Origin: Sphingomonadaceae bacterium PASS1
GTDB taxonomy: Bacteria > Pseudomonadota > Alphaproteobacteria > Sphingomonadales > Sphingomonadaceae
Length of the DNA: 64,000 bases
Reading direction: 5' to 3'
Assembly: GCA_002255985.1 (NCBI GenBank)
Contig: NKIR01000010.1
Coordinates: 1-64,000 of the forward strand
The notes under the pieces are model-generated. The model was not told the DNA's origin. It worked only from the letters and a program-made list of their open reading frames with translations, and made no database searches. The position numbers and the translations under genes are program-made. Positions 59,332 through 64,000 of the stretch are shown here, piece by piece (the stretch's first letter is position 1; every line of letters starts with the position of its first letter).

Positions 59332-61122
59332 TTACGATAAAGCTTTGGGCGGCTGTTCCACGACGCGAATGTTCAACTCGCGCAGCTGCTTATGCTCTGC
59401 AGGCGACGGGGCGCCCATCAGCAAATCTTCCGCACGCTGGTTCATCGGGAACAAGGTAATTTCGCGCAGATTCTGCACACCGCACAACAACATGACCATC
59501 CGGTCGACGCCAGCGGCCATGCCGCCATGTGGTGGGGCACCGTATTGGAATGCACGATACATGCCGCCAAAACGATCCTCAACGTCTGCCTGGGTCAGCC
59601 CGGTCAGTTCAAACGCCTTAACCATCAGATCGGGATGCTGGTTGCGGATGGAGCCCGAGGCGAGCTCATAGCCATTACAAACCATGTCATATTGATAGGC
59701 TTTGATGGTGAGCGGATCCTGCGTCTGAAGCGCTTCGAGGCCGCCTTGTGGCATCGAAAACGGGTTGTGGGCAAAGTCGACCTTCTTGTCTTCCTCGCTC
59801 CATTCGTAAAACGGGAAGTCGATGATCCAGCAAAAGCGGAATGCGTCTTTTTCAATGAGATCAAGCTGCTCACCCGTACGTGTGCGCGCGGCACCGGCCA
59901 GCTTGGCGGCTTGCTCTTCCTTGCCAGCGGCAAAGAAGCAACCATCGTTGGGGCCAAGGCCAATGGCGTCGTAAAGCGCCTGCATGCCTTCTTCGCCGTG
60001 GTTCTTGGCAATAGGTCCGCCAAACTCACCAGCCTTGCGGGTGACGTAGCCCAAGCCAGCATGGCCTTCACTGCGTGCCCATTCATTCATGTCGTCAAAG
60101 AATTTGCGGCTCTTTTCCGCTGTCTTTGGCGCGGGGATAGCGCGGACAACGCCGCCGCCTTCGACGATGCGTTCAAACAAGCCAAAGCCCGATTTGGTGA
60201 AATGGCTGGTCACGTCATGAATGATCAGCGGGTTGCGCAAATCGGGCTTGTCGGTGCCGTAATCCAGCATTGCCTTAGCATGCGGAATACGTGGGAATTG
60301 GCCAGCAGGCGTGACGGTTTTGCCATCGGCAAATTTTTCAAACACGCCAGCCATTACTGGTTCCATCGTGTCCCAAACTTCTTCCTGCGTGACGAAGCTC
60401 ATTTCCAGATCGAGCTGATAAAATTCGCCCGGCAACCGGTCAGCGCGCGGATCTTCATCGCGGAAGCATGGTGCAATTTGGAAATAGCGGTCAAAGCCAG
60501 CGACCATCAGCAATTGCTTATACTGTTGCGGCGCCTGTGGCAGCGCGAAGAATTTGCCCGGGTGAATGCGGCTCGGCACCAGGAAATCGCGCGCGCCTTC
60601 GGGGCTGGATGCTGTCAGGATTGGCGTTGAATATTCGGTAAAGCCTATATCTTCCATACGGCGGCGCGTTTCGCGAATGATCTGCGTGCGCTTGACGATA
60701 TTGGCGTGCAGCGTTTCGCGGCGCAAATCGAGGAATCGGTATTTCAGGCGGGTTTCTTCTGGATATTCTTGCTCACCAGCAACGGGCAAAGGCAGCTCTT
60801 CCGACTTGCTGAGCACAACGACATTGCGCGCGAAAACTTCGATCTGACCCGTGGGCAGATTGGCGTTCACGGTGGCGGCACTGCGCGCCTTTACTTCGCC
60901 ATCGATGGTGACAACGCTTTCAAGGCGCAATGCTTCGAGGATTGGCAAAGCGGGGCTGTCGCTATCGGCGACAATCTGCGTCATGCCGTAATGATCGCGC
61001 AAATCGACAAACAAAACGCCGCCATGGTCGCGCTTACGATGGACCCAGCCAGATAGGCGTACGGTTTCCCCCACGTGGGAATCGCGAAGTTCGGCGCATT
61101 TGTGCGTGCGATAAGCGTGCAT
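59332..61122 (-). CDS. aspS: aspartyl-tRNA synthetase, probable non-discriminating (Asp/Asn)
   Basis: AspRS (596 aa) is the bacterial type with the GAD insertion domain (about 290-415). Class II motifs are in [28 protein letters not shown] and GVDRMVMLL. In the anticodon domain the segment KRDHGG has His33 where tRNA(Asp)-specific enzymes such as E. coli's have Leu. His there is linked to relaxed enzymes that also charge tRNA(Asn). With GatCAB in the same window, this suggests Asp-tRNA(Asn) is made and amidated. Confidence 0.95.
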   Translation of the reverse strand: MHAYRTHKCAELRDSHVGETVRLSGWVHRKRDHGGVLFVDLRDHYGMTQIVADSDSPALPILEALRLESVVTIDGEVKARSAATVNANLPTGQIEVFARNVVVLSKSEELPLPVAGEQEYPEETRLKYRFLDLRRETLHANIVKRTQIIRETRRRMEDIGFTEYSTPILTASSPEGARDFLVPSRIHPGKFFALPQAPQQYKQLLMVAGFDRYFQIAPCFRDEDPRADRLPGEFYQLDLEMSFVTQEEVWDTMEPVMAGVFEKFADGKTVTPAGQFPRIPHAKAMLDYGTDKPDLRNPLIIHDVTSHFTKSGFGLFERIVEGGGVVRAIPAPKTAEKSRKFFDDMNEWARSEGHAGLGYVTRKAGEFGGPIAKNHGEEGMQALYDAIGLGPNDGCFFAAGKEEQAAKLAGAARTRTGEQLDLIEKDAFRFCWIIDFPFYEWSEEDKKVDFAHNPFSMPQGGLEALQTQDPLTIKAYQYDMVCNGYELASGSIRNQHPDLMVKAFELTGLTQADVEDRFGGMYRAFQYGAPPHGGMAAGVDRMVMLLCGVQNLREITLFPMNQRAEDLLMGAPSPAEHKQLRELNIRVVEQPPKALS

Positions 61123-61216
61123 TGTTCACTCAATTCAAAAAATCTGTGGAAAGGCCGCCTAACAACCGTGCAGGGGCACTTTGTCAAGTCGGGAATGGGT
61201 GCTACGGCGATGCGCA

Positions 61217-62401
61217 ATGCAGATTCATCCACTCATCTCCGACAGCAAACGTCTCGCAGAATTGTGCGCACGCCTTGCAAAATCCCCATTTGTTGCGGTT
61301 GACACCGAATTTATGCGGGAAAACACTTATTATCCGGATCTGTGCCTCGTGCAGCTGGCGGACACGCATGAGGCGGCGGCGATTGACCCAAAGGCGGAAG
61401 GGTTGGACCTCACGCCAATGCTGGATCTGCTCTGCGCGAATGACGAGGTCCTCAAAGTCTTTCATGCAGGTGGGCAAGACATTGAAATATTCTTCAACCT
61501 GACGGGCAAAACGCCCTACCCCATGTTCGACACCCAAATCGCGGCCATGGCGCTGGGTCAGGGTGAGCAAATCGGTTATTCGAATTTGGTCGATCTGTGG
61601 ATGGGCATTCAACTCGATAAAGGCGCGCGATTTACAGATTGGTCGCGCCGTCCGCTCGACAAACGGCAAATCGATTATGCCATTGCCGACGTCACGCATT
61701 TATCAGCGATATTTCCGATGATGCTGGAAAAGCTGAAGGTCACGGGCCGTGGCGCTTGGCTGAATGACGAGATGGAGCGCATTTCGGATGCGGCCAACTA
61801 TCGCAATGATCCAGAAAACGCCTGGTCCCGGATAAAAGTGCAATCGCGTAAGCCCGACGTTCTGGGCCGGCTTCAAGCCATCGCGGCATGGCGCGAAAAG
61901 GAAGCGCAGCGTAAGAATATCCCGCGCGGGCGCATCATGAAAGACGAAACGCTGGCCGATATTGCCGCGCATCCGCCCAAGTCACAGGCTGATTTGCCCA
62001 AGGTGCGGGGACTATCGCCAGCTTGGCGCGACAATGACATCGGTGCGCGGCTGATCGCCGTTATCGAAGCAAGCCAACCCATGGCACGCGATGATATGCC
62101 TGACCGCGGCAGATCGTCGCCCGGCGGCGGCAAAGACGGATCACTGGTCGCGGACCTGTTAAAGCTGTTGCTCAAAATCCGTTCGCGCGAAATCAATGTC
62201 GCACCGCGCCTGATCGTCCGGACCGAAGAACTGGAGCGGTTGGCGGCAGGTGAGCGCGAAGACCTAGAAGTTCTTACCGGATGGCGGTTTGAACAGTTCG
62301 GCCGCGATGCGCTTGATCTGGTCGAAGGCAGGCTGGCGTTCGCAGTGGTGAACGGGAAACTGAAAATGACCCACACCCAAGAAGAAGAGATGGTCCGCTA
62401 A
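61217..62401 (+). CDS. rnd: ribonuclease D
   Basis: RNase D (394 aa) is a DEDDy 3'-5' exoribonuclease that trims tRNA and other RNAs. The exonuclease motifs are VAVDTEFMRE (D and E), FHAGGQDIEIF, and YAIADVTHL (Tyr and Asp), and an HRDC domain (about 210-290) follows. The ATG at 61217 gives MQIHPLISDSKRLAE. It is divergent from aspS across about 94 nt. Confidence 0.95.
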   Translation: MQIHPLISDSKRLAELCARLAKSPFVAVDTEFMRENTYYPDLCLVQLADTHEAAAIDPKAEGLDLTPMLDLLCANDEVLKVFHAGGQDIEIFFNLTGKTPYPMFDTQIAAMALGQGEQIGYSNLVDLWMGIQLDKGARFTDWSRRPLDKRQIDYAIADVTHLSAIFPMMLEKLKVTGRGAWLNDEMERISDAANYRNDPENAWSRIKVQSRKPDVLGRLQAIAAWREKEAQRKNIPRGRIMKDETLADIAAHPPKSQADLPKVRGLSPAWRDNDIGARLIAVIEASQPMARDDMPDRGRSSPGGGKDGSLVADLLKLLLKIRSREINVAPRLIVRTEELERLAAGEREDLEVLTGWRFEQFGRDALDLVEGRLAFAVVNGKLKMTHTQEEEMVR

Positions 62402-62431
62402 TAGGGCGATCTACAACGCCGTCGGTTGGAA

Positions 62432-63016
62432 TTAGCTCTCGAGTATCTTCTTTACCAAGCTGAGATTGACCGGGGCATTTTCCGCCAGCGCCAGCGCATT
62501 TGCGGACCGTGCAAATTTTTCGATTGCACCATAACTCCGCTCAATCCGGCGCTTTACATAGCTTAAAGCATCCATGCTGATTGCAGCCCCGCGATCAGCG
62601 AGCTGTTTTTGAATCAATTGTTCAATCATTTCATCGTCGGGCGGCGCAATGTCGAGCAGCAATGCCGATCCCAGACGCGATTGCAGGTCGGGCAGCGTAA
62701 TGTTCCATTCCGCAGGCTGCCAACGCGAGATAAGCAACAATGGGACCCCGCTTTCCTGCGACCGGTTCCATGCGTTAAACAAGGTTTCCGCCGGACTGGC
62801 CTCTGCGTCATCAATGACCGTGCCGTTCTGTCCCGAAAAATAGCGCGCCATGAGCGATTTCCCCGAGCGTGCGGGTCCAGTCAGAATGGCACAGCGTTTC
62901 GCCCAGCCAGATGCGCTCGAAAGCCCGGCAAACGCGGTCGCATTGGATTGCGTAATGATCAGGCTGGACGATGCGCCGCTGCGCAGTTCGTCCAATGGCA
63001 AAGCAATTTGGCGCAT
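62432..63016 (-). CDS. hda: DnaA-homologous regulatory ATPase HdaA
   Basis: A 194-aa AAA+ protein like domain III of DnaA, with no DNA-binding domain. The Walker A motif is GPARSGKSLMAR, and VIDDAEA is the Walker B equivalent. The short arginine-finger/lid helix segment RIERSYGAIEKFARSANALAL follows. Hda with the sliding clamp turns off DnaA-ATP after initiation. The N-terminal RQIALPLDEL is the expected clamp-binding (QL-S/P-L) motif. The upstream unknown exported gene is on the same strand. Confidence 0.9.
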   Translation of the reverse strand: MRQIALPLDELRSGASSSLIITQSNATAFAGLSSASGWAKRCAILTGPARSGKSLMARYFSGQNGTVIDDAEASPAETLFNAWNRSQESGVPLLLISRWQPAEWNITLPDLQSRLGSALLLDIAPPDDEMIEQLIQKQLADRGAAISMDALSYVKRRIERSYGAIEKFARSANALALAENAPVNLSLVKKILES

Positions 63017-63034
63017 AATGTCAGATGCTGGTGC

Positions 63035-64000
63035 TCAAGGCCGCGGTGACGGCGGCGTGGGCGCACCAGAATTGCGCGCAGGTTCTGCTTCTTGCAACAC
63101 TGACCTGACCACATCATCCAAAGACTGGCGCGCAGGCTCCGCCCCATCGGCAACCGACAGGTCTTCCACTTCGCCTTCCAATTCCTCTTCCTCGACCACT
63201 TCGGGTTCAAGGACGAGCGAGGCATCTGCCCGCAATCGGCCAGAGGCGAGCGCGGATTGGAATAGTTGGTCCATCTTAATCACCGCCTGATCCATCATGC
63301 CTGGAATGCCAGCGCTGTTGGAAACACGCAGGGTAAACGACCCAAGATATTTGTTATCCGGCCCATAACGCGCAGAAAACCGGCCAATGATCGGGCCGCC
63401 GGGCCATTGCCGTTCGATACGTGCTATCGGGATGATCACATCAGCAGCACCAAATTGGTCGAGGATTGTGCGCCACCAAATGCGGCTGCGACGGTCTTTT
63501 TGGCCCGCGTTCAGCAAAAGTGATTCGCCGCCTACCCCGCTTGGACGCACATAATCTATCGTGCTGTCAGCGGTGCGGTACTTCGCCCAACTGCGCTGCC
63601 ATGATGTGCGCTGTTCAAATACCGTCGGCGCGCCGGCCGAATAGGTGACGGGCAACAACAGCAACGGCGCAGAACGACGCGCCACGCCGCTGACGCCCAG
63701 CAATTGGCCAGCGCGGGCGCGGTCAAACAATACGCCCAGCTTGGCCACATAACGGCGTGGGCCAATCTGTTCCTGCTCAACAACAATCGCGGCGACGATG
63801 CCGTCCAAAGTCGAATCGGATAGGCCAGCGCCAACAGTCCCATGGGTTTTGCGCCACAATGCTGCCCAGGCAATCCGCTGCGCCTGTTCCCAACCCTTTT
63901 GCCGGGCATCAAACGCGTTGTTGCCGACGACATTCACAGAGACACCGGTAACCTCAAAATCACCAGCGCTTGCGATTGGTGCAATGCCGCGCTTTGGCCC
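63035..64000 (-). CDS. exported protein of unknown function, 5' end beyond the window
   Basis: The open frame runs to the right edge, so the N-terminus lies outside. 321 residues are visible. The early stretch FEVTGVSVNVVGNNAFDARQ and WEQAQRIAWAALWRKTHG is similar in layout to DUF2066 proteins, which neighbour hda or purM in other proteobacteria, but that link is by eye and gene order. The C-terminal 60 residues are acidic and low-complexity (EPEVVEEEELEGEVEDL). Probably periplasmic; function unknown. Confidence 0.6.
   Translation of the reverse strand, partial: GPKRGIAPIASAGDFEVTGVSVNVVGNNAFDARQKGWEQAQRIAWAALWRKTHGTVGAGLSDSTLDGIVAAIVVEQEQIGPRRYVAKLGVLFDRARAGQLLGVSGVARRSAPLLLLPVTYSAGAPTVFEQRTSWQRSWAKYRTADSTIDYVRPSGVGGESLLLNAGQKDRRSRIWWRTILDQFGAADVIIPIARIERQWPGGPIIGRFSARYGPDNKYLGSFTLRVSNSAGIPGMMDQAVIKMDQLFQSALASGRLRADASLVLEPEVVEEEELEGEVEDLSVADGAEPARQSLDDVVRSVLQEAEPARNSGAPTPPSPRP

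Noticed and set aside
59392-60630. 412-codon plus-strand open frame across aspS
   Set aside because: Antisense of aspartyl-tRNA synthetase with no recognisable domain.

Overview
The window looks like a contiguous piece of chromosome from an alphaproteobacterium, most likely a sphingomonad (Sphingomonadales). The evidence is the ChvI-ChvG-HprK-RapZ-EIIA-HPr operon beside pckA, the hybrid kinase CckA, a GatCAB transamidosome with a non-discriminating type AspRS, a recA promoter carrying the alphaproteobacterial GTTC-N7-GTTC SOS box, and short palindromic repeats of the kind scattered through sphingomonad genomes. Most of the window is of moderate GC and densely coded on both strands. I see no rRNA, tRNA, CRISPR array, insertion sequence, prophage or integrase, and no gene-free stretch above 300 bases.

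Layout. 1-728: the 3'-truncated end of a very GC-rich alpha/beta hydrolase gene, out of character with everything to its right. 733-4076: gatC-gatA-gatB. 4238-8091: DUF3089 protein, ruvX, pyrB, pyrC' (dihydroorotase fold that has lost its metal ligands). 8127-12163: a ParA ATPase and ribbon-helix-helix-like partner flanked by two SPOR-domain proteins. 12160-17815: small lipoprotein, hisI, purF, a short-chain dehydrogenase, photolyase and a membrane hydrolase. 17942-20856: 2-oxoacid:ferredoxin oxidoreductase KorAB. 21003-29767: HSL-type esterase, rppH, TPR protein, rRNA methyltransferase, guaB, M28 peptidase, CoA-ester lyase, and an SPFH/NfeD pair. 29811-37273: a conserved unknown, pckA broken by one in-frame TAG, and the divergent chvI-chvG-hprK-rapZ-EIIA-HPr-SpoU operon. 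37289-42023: rmuC, a DUF1508-like small protein, pssA-psd and icd. 42124-49283: a CPA2 antiporter, alaS, a glutathione transferase, an arginase-family enzyme and recA. 49410-58474: cckA, M13 peptidase, DUF2062 protein, smpB, dapA, lytic transglycosylase and greB. 58456-64000: PPK2, aspS, rnd, hda and a truncated exported protein.

How the genes fit together. GatCAB and an AspRS with the non-discriminating His signature point to tRNA-dependent Asn (and possibly Gln) synthesis. PyrB with the catalytically dead PyrC' suggests a PyrB-PyrC' holoenzyme, with the active dihydroorotase elsewhere. The HprK/EIIA/HPr set has no sugar permease here and is fused by overlapping reading frames to the ChvG/ChvI envelope-stress two-component system, so it is a regulatory PTS. 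Its traditional neighbour pckA carries a nonsense codon. Everything else is mostly core housekeeping. The most unusual items are the pckA amber codon, the GC-rich left edge, the ParA/RHH/SPOR cluster and the repeat families.
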